Assembly (NCBI GenBank): GCA_031269405.1
Contig: JAISZE010000143.1
Coordinates: 1-16,445, forward strand
Length of the DNA: 16,445 nt
From: Treponema sp.
Lineage (GTDB): Bacteria > Spirochaetota > Spirochaetia > Treponematales > Breznakiellaceae
Direction of reading: 5' to 3'
In this document: positions 1 to 7,724 of the stretch, one piece after another
How positions within the stretch are numbered: the first letter of the stretch is position 1
How the letters are laid out: each line of letters opens with the position of its first letter
Notes under the pieces: model-generated
What the model was told of the DNA's origin: nothing
Seen by the model: only the letters and a program-made list of their open reading frames with translations
The model's database searches: none
Made by a program: the position numbers and the translations under genes

Positions 1-31
1 AAGCGGTTCCTGCTACGGGGGTCTGTACCAT
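1..31 (-). CDS. 5' end of an unidentified leftward gene (partial)
   Basis: Read on the minus strand, an ATG at 31-29 opens MVQTPVAGTA and runs off the left edge of the window. The start is supported by AAGGAG (complement of 39-44) placed 7 bases upstream, which is among the best ribosome binding sites in the window. Only ten codons are visible, so no family can be named. The gene is divergent from recA and shares the 32-350 intergenic region with it. The 54-77 palindrome lies just upstream of its ribosome binding site, so it would fall in this gene's leader or promoter. Confidence 0.6.
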   Translation of the reverse strand, partial: MVQTPVAGTA

Positions 32-53
32 GATTTTGCTCCTTTTTGAGGCT

Positions 54-77
54 GTTCCAAAACTTCAGTTTTGGAAC
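54..77. repeat. Palindrome with 10-bp arms, possible dispersed repeat
   Basis: The arms GTTCCAAAAC (54-63) and GTTTTGGAAC (68-77) are perfect inverted copies around a TTCA loop. Neither strand has a following T run of the usual length, although a T5 tract (complement of A5) is nearby at 43-47 within CTTTTTG, on the side of the leftward gene's ribosome binding site. It could be an RNA hairpin in the leader of the 1-31 gene, a dimeric protein site or a dispersed palindromic unit. No second copy was seen in this window. Confidence 0.6.
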
Positions 78-136
78 GCGCTCATTTTCATTTTATTTAT
101 ACCTTTGTAAATGTATAAATATATTTGCAGTATACA

Positions 137-268
137 CCCCGGCAGCCGGGGGGGTCAAGGCGCCGCGTTGCCTCATGAAAAAAGTAACCCTAAAGCGCGC
201 TGCCTCAGGTAAAAGGGCCGTTTTTTGCCGGCCCGCACAGGGGCCTTGCGCGCCCTTTTCAAAAGGGA
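137..268. other. Cluster of three inverted repeats upstream of recA
   Basis: Within the recA upstream region are three inverted repeats. CCCCGGC/GCCGGGG lies at 137-151 around a single A. GGGCCG (215-220) pairs with CGGCCC (229-234) around a T-rich loop. CCCTTTT/AAAAGGG lies at 254-268 around a single C. There is also an imperfect direct repeat, GCGTTGCCTCA (165-175) and GCGCTGCCTCA (197-207 region). None has the stem plus U-run of a clear intrinsic terminator on the plus strand. They may be operators or leader structure for recA; the function is not known. Confidence 0.4.
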
Positions 269-333
269 AAATGTATGATATTTTAAAAAACCAGGTTAAA
301 TTTGAAGCATTATATATATGAAAGCCATATAGA

Positions 334-342
334 GGGGAGAGG
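334..342 (+). promoter_or_regulatory. Ribosome binding site of recA
   Basis: The purine run GGGGAGAGG ends 8 bases before the recA ATG at 351, which supports that start. AT-rich sequence (TTGAAG at 302-307, TATATATATG at 311-320) just upstream could hold the promoter, but no -35/-10 pair with normal spacing is convincing. I see no obvious LexA-type operator. Confidence 0.6.
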
Positions 343-350
343 AAATTAGT

Positions 351-1706
351 ATGGCTAAAACAACTGAAGAAAAAACTCGTGTAACCCCGGCTTCGGCTGA
401 AGAAAAACAGAAGGCTCTGGAAGCGGCCCGCCTCCAGATTGAAAAGCAGTACGGCGTAGGCTCCATCATCAGAATGGGGGACACTACCAGCACTACAGGG
501 ATCGAAATAATCCCCTCTGGCGCTATCTTGCTGGATGAAGCTTTAGGCATTGGCGGTTACCCCAGAGGCAGGATCATCGAGATTTTCGGTCCCGAATCCT
601 CTGGAAAGACCACCCTGGCCCTCCACGCTGTTGCGGAAGCCCAAAAACTGGGGGGTATAGCCGCTTTTGTGGATGCCGAACACGCCCTGGATCCGATATA
701 CGCCAAAAACTTAGGGGTTAACATCGATGATCTCTGGGTATCCCAGCCCGACTCCGGGGAGCAGGCTCTGGAAATCACCGAAAGTCTGGTCCGTTCCGGC
801 GCTGTGGACATCATCGTGGTGGACTCTGTAGCGGCCCTGACGCCTCAGGCGGAAATTGACGGGGATATGGGGGACGCCCAGATGGGTCTCCAGGCCCGGC
901 TCATGAGCCAGGCTATGCGGAAGCTTACTGCTATCATCGGCAAGTCCCGGACGCTTCTTATTTTTATCAACCAGATCCGTATGAAAATAGGGGTAATGTT
1001 CGGGAACCCCGAAACTACCACAGGCGGCAACGCGCTCAAATTCTACGCTTCTTTACGCCTCGAGGTCCGCAAAACCGAAACTATCGAAGGCGGGAAGGAT
1101 GAGAACGCCCTGGGCAACCGGGTACGGGTCAAAGTGGTAAAAAACAAAGTGGCCCCGCCATTCCGCAAGGCAGAACTGGATATCCTCTTTGGCAAGGGGG
1201 TTTCCGCTACAGCCAGCCTTCTGGACGCTGCGGTAAAATATGCAATTATCGACAAGAAAGGTGCATGGTACTCATACGGCGAGGAAAAGGTGGGCCAGGG
1301 CAGGGAAGGGGCCAAGGAATACCTGGAGCAGCATCCTGAATTTATCAGAGAAGTCGAACAGAAGCTGAGGAATGTGATATTCCCTGGCAGGGAATTCCCT
1401 GTGCCAGGCCAAAACGCCGCCGCCAAGGGAGCCGCCAAAAACCCGGCTGCTGCCGCATCTGCGCCTGCCGCGCCCGTGTCCGTTGAGGCTGCTGCGCCTG
1501 CCGCGGTTGAGGCTGCGCCTGCTGTTCCTGCTGCTGCGGCTGAACCAGAGGAAGCCTCTTCGAAACCCGCTGAAGCGCCGGAGCCCAAAGCCAGAGGGCC
1601 GGAAAAAACCGTAGCTGCTGAAGACCCTCAGCTGGCACACCGGGGGCCGGGGAGGCCCCGGAAAGCCGTCCCTGCAGCGGGGGATGAACCGGACGGCCTG
1701 TTCTAG
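351..1706 (+). CDS. recA: RecA recombinase with long C-terminal extension
   Basis: This is the DNA strand-exchange ATPase of homologous recombination and, where LexA exists, its co-protease. The 451-residue product has Walker A GPESSGKT at residues 80-87, the VDAEHALD segment with the catalytic Glu, Walker B-type IIVVD at about 154-158, and the DNA-binding loop [14 protein letters not shown] from about 218. The conserved core ends near residue 345, as in normal RecA proteins of about 350 residues. A further 105 or so residues follow, very rich in Ala, Pro and Glu. They end in RGPGRPRK (431-438), which resembles an AT-hook, and an acidic DEPDGLF terminus. The start is fixed by a good ribosome binding site. 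recA is the first gene of a rightward cluster; folK follows after 12 bases. Identity is certain; the role of the tail is not known. Confidence 0.98.
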   Translation: MAKTTEEKTRVTPASAEEKQKALEAARLQIEKQYGVGSIIRMGDTTSTTGIEIIPSGAILLDEALGIGGYPRGRIIEIFGPESSGKTTLALHAVAEAQKLGGIAAFVDAEHALDPIYAKNLGVNIDDLWVSQPDSGEQALEITESLVRSGAVDIIVVDSVAALTPQAEIDGDMGDAQMGLQARLMSQAMRKLTAIIGKSRTLLIFINQIRMKIGVMFGNPETTTGGNALKFYASLRLEVRKTETIEGGKDENALGNRVRVKVVKNKVAPPFRKAELDILFGKGVSATASLLDAAVKYAIIDKKGAWYSYGEEKVGQGREGAKEYLEQHPEFIREVEQKLRNVIFPGREFPVPGQNAAAKGAAKNPAAAASAPAAPVSVEAAAPAAVEAAPAVPAAAAEPEEASSKPAEAPEPKARGPEKTVAAEDPQLAHRGPGRPRKAVPAAGDEPDGLF

Positions 1707-1718
1707 GATTCCGCCTGG

Positions 1719-2210
1719 ATGCTGGCTGTTTTAGGTCTCGGTTCCAACAGCGGGTATGGCGGTTTGGATAGTTTTGCCCTCCTGGACAAAGCTGTTTTTC
1801 GCCTTGAGGCGGTTCTTTCCGGGTTGCAAAGAGCTTCTCTCTATGAAACAGAACCGCTGGGCGTAATTGATCAGCCTCGGTTTCTCAACACTGCCGTGGC
1901 TGGCTGGTATAACGGAAGCCCCCGGGCGCTCCTTAAAAGTATCCATATTATAGAAACGGATTTTGGCAGGGATCGTTCCCGGGAACGGCCCTGGGGGGAA
2001 CGTTCCCTGGACATCGATATACTGCTCTTTGGGGACATGAGGGTGTCTGAACCGCCGGATCTTGAACTGCCCCATCCCAGGCTTGGAGAACGCCGTTTCG
2101 CCCTGGAACCCCTGCTGGAACTCCTGCCCGGCGCCACCGAACCGGGAACCGGGAAGCTTTACCGGGAAATTTGCGGCGCCCTGCCGGATCAGGGCTCAAG
2201 ACGTCTTTGA
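1719..2210 (+). CDS. folK: 2-amino-4-hydroxy-6-hydroxymethyldihydropteridine pyrophosphokinase (HPPK)
   Basis: This enzyme transfers pyrophosphate from ATP to 6-hydroxymethyl-7,8-dihydropterin in cytoplasmic folate synthesis. The 163-residue product has the expected length. It opens with LGLGSNSG, the family's N-terminal strand and turn. It carries YETEPLG, the segment QPRFLNTAV, and the HPPK signature WGERSLDIDILLF, in which Asp98 and Asp100 correspond to the metal-binding pair. HPRLGERRFALEPL is the conserved C-terminal motif. The ATG lies 12 bases after recA; only a weak AGGA sits upstream (1705-1708, spacing 10), so translation may depend on recA. No other folate gene is nearby, so folK stands apart from the fol cluster seen in many bacteria. 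Confidence 0.95.
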   Translation: MLAVLGLGSNSGYGGLDSFALLDKAVFRLEAVLSGLQRASLYETEPLGVIDQPRFLNTAVAGWYNGSPRALLKSIHIIETDFGRDRSRERPWGERSLDIDILLFGDMRVSEPPDLELPHPRLGERRFALEPLLELLPGATEPGTGKLYREICGALPDQGSRRL

Positions 2211-2253
2211 ACCCCTTGCAGTACCCTGAATGGATCATCATAATATCACTTAG

Positions 2254-3060
2254 ATGGAAGCTACTCTTAATAGTACCGGACCAGGAACTGCCAGCGGCGC
2301 TTTAGGCGGGTTCAGAACTTTCAGGTTAAATGAATTCGAGGGTCCCTTGGATCTTCTGCTTTTTTTAATCAAGAAAAATGAAGTCAACATTTATGATATT
2401 CCCATTGCCCAGATAACCGAACAGTACCTTCAGTATTTGGCCTTTGCTTCCGAATTGGATTTGGAAGAGGTTTCTGAATTTCATGCCATGGCGGCGACGC
2501 TCCTTTTGATTAAGTCCCGTATGCTCCTGCCGGTTGAGGTGGACTTGGAAGATGACGACGAGGATCCCAGGCAGGAACTGGTAGAAAAACTCATCGAATA
2601 CCAGAAGTTCAAGAAGCTTTCGGAACTGATGGAAGAAAAAGAGAGGGAAGCCGAATGGGTCATTGAACGGAAAAAACTCCAGCGGGCCCTGCCTTTCGCG
2701 GACGAGGATCTCTGGGAAAAGGCCGATGTATGGGTGCTCCTCAAAACCTTTACCAGCCTTATGTCCGCTCTCTCGAAGGAGCGGATCATCGACATGTACG
2801 AGGAGGTCTCGGTAAATGAGAAAATCGCCCTTATAACCGAGATTCTGGAAAACCGGGGGGAGTGCAGCTTTACCGATCTGGTGGTCCGCCATGGATCCCT
2901 GCTGGATATAGTCTGCGCTTTCCTGGCGGTTCTTGAGGCGGTTAAAATCCGTATGGTGTCGGTTTATCAGAACCGTATGTTTGGGGATATTATTATCCGG
3001 TGCTATGACAAGGTGAAGTATGACGGAACTGCAGTTGGAGAAAGAAACAGCGTTGATTGA
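2254..3060 (+). CDS. scpA: Segregation and condensation protein A (kleisin)
   Basis: ScpA is the kleisin that bridges the heads of the SMC dimer and, with ScpB, forms the bacterial condensin that compacts and segregates chromosomes. The hallmark FEGPLDLLLFLIKKNEVNIY followed by DIPIAQITEQYLQYL lies at about residues 29-63. An acidic stretch (EDDDEDPRQELVEKLIEYQKF) and a C-terminal winged-helix segment (SFTDLVVRHGSLLDIVCAFLAVLEAVKIR) follow. The 268-residue length is normal. About 20 residues before the core (ATLNSTGPGTASGALGG) look unconserved. An in-frame stop lies directly before the ATG, so no earlier start is possible, yet I see no Shine-Dalgarno sequence. It overlaps scpB by 41 bases, which indicates translational coupling. 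Confidence 0.96.
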   Translation: MEATLNSTGPGTASGALGGFRTFRLNEFEGPLDLLLFLIKKNEVNIYDIPIAQITEQYLQYLAFASELDLEEVSEFHAMAATLLLIKSRMLLPVEVDLEDDDEDPRQELVEKLIEYQKFKKLSELMEEKEREAEWVIERKKLQRALPFADEDLWEKADVWVLLKTFTSLMSALSKERIIDMYEEVSVNEKIALITEILENRGECSFTDLVVRHGSLLDIVCAFLAVLEAVKIRMVSVYQNRMFGDIIIRCYDKVKYDGTAVGERNSVD

Positions 3061-3574
3061 GGCCATCCTCTACCTGGAATCGGACCCCCTGGATGAGGCG
3101 GCCTTTTCCCGCATTTCCGGCCTTTCCAGAGATGCGGTAGACAAGGCTCTGGAAAACCTAAAGGTCCGGTACAGCGCCGAAGATTCTGGCGTGGAGATGG
3201 TCAGAATAGGCGGCGGGATCATGCTTTCTCCAAAAAAGGAATACTGGGACAGCCTCAAGGAGCGGTACGGCAAAAAGAACGAAGCCAGGCTTTCCCGTGC
3301 GGCAATGGAAACCCTGGCGATTATCGCCTATAACCAACCCACAACCAGGGCTGAGGTTGAGTCGCTACGGGGGGTTCAGGCGGATACCATGATCCACCTC
3401 CTGCTGGAACGGAACCTGATCCGGGAAATGGGCAAAAAAGACGTCCCTGGGAAACCCATACAGTACGGCACTACCAAAGATTTCCTCAGGCTTTTCCGGC
3501 TGGACAGTATAGCGGATCTGCCTAAACTGGACGAAAGCGAAGCCGAGCGGTTTGAACTTGACGGAGAAAACTGA
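3020..3574 (+). CDS. scpB: Segregation and condensation protein B
   Basis: ScpB dimerises through winged-helix domains and binds the ScpA kleisin of the SMC complex. The product is 184 residues, a normal length. It contains the family signature LSRAAMETLAIIAYNQPTTR followed by AEVESLRGV, and then RNLIREMGKKDVPGKPIQYG and TTKDFLRLF with the SIADLP segment. The ATG lies 41 bases inside the end of scpA in another frame, preceded by AAGGTG (3010-3015). Ribosomes finishing scpA can therefore reinitiate here. The 3' end overlaps the next gene. The scpA-scpB pairing is the standard bacterial arrangement. Confidence 0.96.
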   Translation: MTELQLEKETALIEAILYLESDPLDEAAFSRISGLSRDAVDKALENLKVRYSAEDSGVEMVRIGGGIMLSPKKEYWDSLKERYGKKNEARLSRAAMETLAIIAYNQPTTRAEVESLRGVQADTMIHLLLERNLIREMGKKDVPGKPIQYGTTKDFLRLFRLDSIADLPKLDESEAERFELDGEN

Positions 3575-4274
3575 GGGGCTCAGGCTCCAGGTATACCTTG
3601 CCCACTCGGGGGCCGCTTCCCGGAGGGCGGCTGAAAAGCTCATTGCCGAGGGCCGGGTTATGGTGAACGGCCGGGTAGTTACAGCTATGGGGGAAAAGGT
3701 TTTCCCAGGCGACACGGTGCTCCTGGACGGCAGGCCCCTCACGCCTGAGAACCGCTTTCACTACATGGTCTTGAACAAGCCGCCTGAGTACATCTGCGCA
3801 TCTTCGGATCCCCAGGGGCGGCCTCTGGCCCTGGAACTCCTGCCAAAGCTGCCGGAACGGCTTTATAACGTAGGCCGCCTGGATTACCGTTCTTCAGGGC
3901 TTATTATTTTTACCAACGACGGCGATTTTGCCGCAAAGGTAAGCCACCCTGGATCGCAGATAGAAAAGGAATACCTCGTGGAATCATCGGTTCCCATCCC
4001 GGACCGGGTGGTGGATGAATTTTGCAGAGGCCTTTTGATAGAAGGCGTCCTGTACCGGGCGCTGGAAATAGAAAAGACCGGGTGGAAATCCCTCAGGGTG
4101 GTGCTGGTTGAAGGCAAAAACCGGGAAATCCGCAGGGTTTTTTCTTTTTTCCACCTCCATCCTGAAAAACTCCTGCGCATCCGTATAGGCCCCGTCAGGC
4201 TGGGAACCCTTGGAGAAGGTGAAAGCCGGCCCCTGACGGAGCCGGAACTGCAATTTTTTCGCAAAAACACGTAA
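3552..4274 (+). CDS. rluB: RsuA/RluB/E/F-family rRNA pseudouridine synthase
   Basis: This enzyme isomerises a uridine in rRNA to pseudouridine, probably in 23S rRNA. An N-terminal S4 RNA-binding domain (RLQVYLAHSGAASRRAAEKL, then EGRVMVNG) is followed by the synthase domain, with LNKPPEYICASSDPQGRP, the catalytic motif GRLDYRSSGLIIFTNDG (Asp111) and the EGKNREIRR motif near the C terminus. No ATG fits: the reading frame begins with TTG at 3552 or TTG at 3558. GAGCGG at 3545-3550 is better spaced for 3558, which would give 238 residues. Either start overlaps scpB (23 or 17 bases). RluB is the usual member beside scpAB in bacteria, but RsuA-type specificity cannot be excluded by reading alone. 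Confidence 0.9.
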   Translation: MNLTEKTEGLRLQVYLAHSGAASRRAAEKLIAEGRVMVNGRVVTAMGEKVFPGDTVLLDGRPLTPENRFHYMVLNKPPEYICASSDPQGRPLALELLPKLPERLYNVGRLDYRSSGLIIFTNDGDFAAKVSHPGSQIEKEYLVESSVPIPDRVVDEFCRGLLIEGVLYRALEIEKTGWKSLRVVLVEGKNREIRRVFSFFHLHPEKLLRIRIGPVRLGTLGEGESRPLTEPELQFFRKNT

Positions 4275-4276
4275 AA

Positions 4277-5941
4277 TTACCGTTTCTCAGCCAGGTTCCT
4301 TGTGTCCAGCACTACAGCGCTGCCGTCTGCCCGCTGGGTGATAAGGCTCCCGTCAGAGAAGCTTACCGCCGCGAATGGGTGCACGGTAATCGAGGACCTT
4401 GCCTGGCGGACCAGTTCGGTGTTAAACCGGGCCAGGTAGAGGCTGCCGTCTGAAGTGGTAACGGCATAGAGGTCGCTGCCGTTGACCCAGAGCAGGCTGT
4501 TAGGCGCAATATCGTCATCGCCCTGCTTGACCATCTCTAGGGTATCCCGGGAGATCTCGATAAGCCTGATGGCGCCGTTGCCGCGGTTTTCGCCTGCTAC
4601 AGCCAGGATCTTGCCGTCAACGGTATTGATGCTCCTGACGTTGACCGTATTGAGGGCTGAACGCTTTACTTCCTGGCCGTTTTCGGGGTTAAGCTTAACC
4701 ACACGGCCAAGGGGAGCGTCAGGGGTGAGAATAACGGCCCCCAGGACCCCCGGTATAGGCTCGGGCCTGGGTTCCTGGTTTATCAGGGCCTGTTGATCTT
4801 CGGCGATTCCCTTTCGATCATCCTGGGCTTCCTGGGCCTTCTGATCCGCGTAATCCTGGATCTGCCCGGCTTCTTCTTTTTGCTTACCCAGTTCCTCCTG
4901 ACGCTGGTCCAGTTCCTGTTGCTGCTGTTCAGCCTCCTGCTGTTGCTGCTGAGCCTGCCGCCCCTGTTCCTGAGCCTGCTGTTCCTGCTGCGCCGCCTGC
5001 TGCTGGTGGGTGTCCAGGGCCTTCTGGTCCGCATTGGGATCCTGCCGCTCCCGGGCTATCCGTTCCTGTTCCTCCCGGGCCTGGCGCTCTTGTTCCTGGG
5101 CCCGGCGCTCTTGTTCCTGCGCCCGGCGCTGCTGCTCCTGCGCCTGCTGCCGTTCCCGGGCCTGGCGCTGCTCTTCTTCTCTTATAGCCTCCCGTCTGAC
5201 TTCAGCTTCCTGGTTCGCCTGTTCGGACTGGCGTTCCTTGAGATCCACCATCTCTTTCCGGCTGTCCACGCCGCGATCCGGTTCCTGCCGCAGTTGTTCG
5301 GTAACATTGCTGTCCGTGAGGGGAGATGTATCAATGGTATTGAGGGACCCGGCGCTGCCCATTCCCAGGGGGATGAGCATAAGGGTCCTGCCCGGCCATT
5401 CATCGTAGCGTATGGAAAGCCCCGCCTTATCCTGGGTTACAGCGTCCATTACCGGTTTTTTGTACCGTGAATTGAGGTAATTCATATTCCCCCGGTAGAC
5501 GGCGTTATAGATAGTGATATATTCAGCCAGAAGCGCAGCGTCCCGTTCGCTGTAACTGTAAGCCGCTTCGAGATAGCCCTGAAGGATGAGTCTGAGGTTA
5601 CGGATATGGTCAACCCCGACATCCACGCCTAAACCGAAAATATCGGCGTCCAGTTTGAAACCGTCAGCAGGGGAGACCGAATGGATTACAAAGTAACGGC
5701 CCGCCCCGCCGGCCCTGGTCTGTCCGCCCCGGACCATCACCCCCAGGGAGTAGCCGATGGACCGGATCTGGGCGCGGGTTTCGATACGGGTATAGGGCCC
5801 TTCGTAGTTAATGAATTCCACAGGCCCCAGATTTTCCAATTCGTCACGGTTAACCTGGGCGTATGCGCCGGTTCCGGCCGCCAGAATTCCAAGGACAAAA
5901 AAAAGGATATATAATTGAACATTACAGGAGATAGTTTTCAC
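4277..5941 (-). CDS. P83/100 antigen family exported coiled-coil protein
   Basis: I recognise the N-terminal part as the spirochaete P83/100 family (Pfam Borrelia_P83 type), from VNRDELENLGPVEFINYEGP directly after the signal peptide. The start is GTG at 5941-5939, preceded by AAGGAG at 5955-5950 with 8 bases spacing. A signal peptide ends AYA|Q (residues 28/29), so the 554-residue protein is exported. Residues 29-200 form the conserved domain. Residues about 218-390 are a Gln/Glu/Arg/Ala coiled coil with near-perfect heptad copies (RRAQEQE). Residues about 400-550 look beta-rich and propeller-like (VVKLNPENGQEVKRS and similar strands). The molecular function of the family is not established; in Borrelia it is an immunodominant antigen. 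It is the last gene of the leftward unit, 46 bases after its neighbour, and converges on rluB. Confidence 0.88.
   Translation of the reverse strand: MKTISCNVQLYILFFVLGILAAGTGAYAQVNRDELENLGPVEFINYEGPYTRIETRAQIRSIGYSLGVMVRGGQTRAGGAGRYFVIHSVSPADGFKLDADIFGLGVDVGVDHIRNLRLILQGYLEAAYSYSERDAALLAEYITIYNAVYRGNMNYLNSRYKKPVMDAVTQDKAGLSIRYDEWPGRTLMLIPLGMGSAGSLNTIDTSPLTDSNVTEQLRQEPDRGVDSRKEMVDLKERQSEQANQEAEVRREAIREEEQRQARERQQAQEQQRRAQEQERRAQEQERQAREEQERIARERQDPNADQKALDTHQQQAAQQEQQAQEQGRQAQQQQQEAEQQQQELDQRQEELGKQKEEAGQIQDYADQKAQEAQDDRKGIAEDQQALINQEPRPEPIPGVLGAVILTPDAPLGRVVKLNPENGQEVKRSALNTVNVRSINTVDGKILAVAGENRGNGAIRLIEISRDTLEMVKQGDDDIAPNSLLWVNGSDLYAVTTSDGSLYLARFNTELVRQARSSITVHPFAAVSFSDGSLITQRADGSAVVLDTRNLAEKR
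5080..5142 (-). repeat. Three tandem 21-bp units encoding the heptad repeat of the P83/100 protein
   Basis: Three consecutive 21-base units (5080-5100, 5101-5121, 5122-5142) differ at only a few positions. Each encodes seven residues of the QEQERRA type on the minus strand. Unit length is a multiple of three, so copy-number change would keep the frame. Flanking sequence is a more diverged continuation of the same heptad pattern. Confidence 0.75.
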
Positions 5942-5987
5942 GTTAGGCGCTCCTTCGGATATCTTCTAAAATTATATCTGATATTTG

Positions 5988-7724
5988 TCAGCGCCGCAAG
6001 GTTTTAAGTTCCCGCTCCGCCTGGTTCCGTACCTGCGGAGGCCTGTCCGGCGCCGCAAGGGATGTCAGGATACGAACCCCGGCGTCGCTCAAAGGCGGCC
6101 CGGAAAAACGGCATATAGCCCCTGTCGCGGCGGCCACCGAGGTCAGGGCATGTTCGTCTCTCAGAGGCCCTGGGGGAAAAACGGCGTTAGAAAAAGCCTG
6201 GAGCGCCAAACCTTCGGGGTCCACGCCTATTTTTCCCAGCGCTTCAGCAGCAGCGGCCTTGACCAGGGCGTCGTTGTCCAGGGTAAAAAGTTCCGCCAGG
6301 AAAGGCACGGTTTCCCGGGAGCCGATATAGGCCAGAAGCCTGACCGCCTCTACCCGGTAACGCACGAATACCGGCGGCTGAAGCTCTGAGCCGGGGCTTT
6401 TCAGGGAGCTCCCGGCTATGTCCATAAGCCGTGAAGCGTATTCCTTTTCGTGTTCTCCAACCCCCCCCTCCTGTACGGCCCGGCTTATTTCTCCGAATCT
6501 GACCCTCATGTCCTCTTCGTTGTAGCGGAAATAATAACCGGCCCAGAGTTCGGGATGAGGCTCTCCGGTCCCGTAATTCCCCTCAGACGCAGGGCCGTAG
6601 AGCACTCTTCGCTGGGCTCTGACCCGTTCTTCAAGCTTGTAGGCGTTAAGGATCCAGTCCTGCCCCCCGGAATAGAGAACCCCTTCGTCGCTGAAAGAAG
6701 GTATCGCCGCAGTCCCCCGGAGCCGGATGGTCCAGAGCCGCCTGCCGTCATCGGCGAAAGCCGACGCGCCGGTCCTGCTTGTAAGATAGATGCCCCGCTC
6801 GTCGGCAAAAAGGTTCGCTTCGAAATTCCCCGTTATTTCCACTGGTGAAAGATGGGTCCCGCCAGTCCAGAGTATCCTGCGCTGGTCCATGGAAAGATAA
6901 GCTGCCTTGCCGTCATTCATGAGCAAAGCCGCATTGGAGCCCCATCCTGCTGCCGCAACAGGGAAAAGCGGCTGGGGGATGCCTTTAAGGGGCTCCCTGC
7001 CGCCATCGGCGGTGTTGAGCAGTTCCATTGTACCGTCATGATAAAAAAAGAGGATGGAATTCCCCTTCGCAAGCCGTACTACCGCCGCCGTAACCGGCGC
7101 GGACGCAAGCTTTTCCGTAATAGTTCTGCCAAAGGCGTTAATCCGCAGCAGTTCCCCGTCTTCCAGGACCAGGAAAAAGCCCCCTTCCTCATCCTTTGCG
7201 GGTGGTAAAGCTATAGGCTTTTCAAGCTGTTTGGACCAGAGGGTATAACCCGAGGCGGTATAGCAGATTATCCTTCTGGGGGTAAAGACAAAAATCCTCC
7301 CGTCCCAGCCGGTAATCACCGGAGCCGCCAGGGCTTCGCCAAGATTGATGCGCCAAAGCTCCCGGCCGGCCCGGTTCAGAGCGATGAGTATCCCGCTGGT
7401 GCGGCAAATGTAGCTGGTCCCTTCCCGGGAGCGGGTGATATAGGGCATGAGCCTGCCCCGGGCGAAATAGTCCCACAGAGGCCGGCCCTGCCAACTGTAG
7501 GCCTTCACGTTGCCCCCGTCGCAGACCATAACCACCGATTCCGCCTGCGCCGCCGGAGGGCCGGTAACAGCGCCTCCCAGGGCCTGCCGCCACCAAGGGG
7601 GGGAGGCATCATAGGGAAGGGGGGCAGTCGGAAACTCCTGGGCGTTCAAGCCGGAAATTATAAATATGAAAAGGAAGAAGAGGAAAAGTCCCTGAATACG
7701 GGGCTGCCGGCTTTCAGCATCCAT
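5988..7724 (-). CDS. Exported PQQ-like beta-propeller protein with C-terminal HEAT repeats
   Basis: The 578-residue product begins with a signal peptide (hydrophobic GLFLFFLFIFIISG, probable cleavage LNA|QE near residue 28). Residues about 45-385 contain repeated blades of the quinoprotein-like type, such as KAYSWQGRPLWDY, IALNRAGRELWRINLG, CYTASGYTLWSKQL and FADDGRRLWTIRL. Residues about 430-575 carry HEAT-like helices, for example YRVEAVRLLAYIG and ALVKAAAAEALGKIG. Proteins of this build act as scaffolds or in envelope assembly; enzymatic quinone use is not implied. The ATG at 7724-7722 has AAGGAG at 7736-7731, 6 bases upstream, and overlaps the methyltransferase end by 11 bases. Its place directly before the P83/100 gene suggests the two exported proteins work together, but that is inference. 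Confidence 0.8.
   Translation of the reverse strand: MDAESRQPRIQGLFLFFLFIFIISGLNAQEFPTAPLPYDASPPWWRQALGGAVTGPPAAQAESVVMVCDGGNVKAYSWQGRPLWDYFARGRLMPYITRSREGTSYICRTSGILIALNRAGRELWRINLGEALAAPVITGWDGRIFVFTPRRIICYTASGYTLWSKQLEKPIALPPAKDEEGGFFLVLEDGELLRINAFGRTITEKLASAPVTAAVVRLAKGNSILFFYHDGTMELLNTADGGREPLKGIPQPLFPVAAAGWGSNAALLMNDGKAAYLSMDQRRILWTGGTHLSPVEITGNFEANLFADERGIYLTSRTGASAFADDGRRLWTIRLRGTAAIPSFSDEGVLYSGGQDWILNAYKLEERVRAQRRVLYGPASEGNYGTGEPHPELWAGYYFRYNEEDMRVRFGEISRAVQEGGVGEHEKEYASRLMDIAGSSLKSPGSELQPPVFVRYRVEAVRLLAYIGSRETVPFLAELFTLDNDALVKAAAAEALGKIGVDPEGLALQAFSNAVFPPGPLRDEHALTSVAAATGAICRFSGPPLSDAGVRILTSLAAPDRPPQVRNQAERELKTLRR

Noticed and set aside
46..321. Open frame of 91 codons on the plus strand in the recA upstream region
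   Set aside because: It starts with TTG without a ribosome binding site, reads through the palindromes and resembles no family. It overlaps features better explained as intergenic structure.
1043..1588. Ala/Ser-rich minus-strand frames under the recA tail
   Set aside because: They arise from the GC-rich Ala/Pro codons of the RecA extension read backwards. No start signal or family match.
4793..5470. Leucine-rich 225-codon frame on the plus strand that looks like a membrane protein
   Set aside because: It is the antisense image of the Gln/Glu-rich coiled coil of the P83/100 gene. Gln codons on one strand give Leu on the other, and the minus-strand gene has a signal peptide and a family match.
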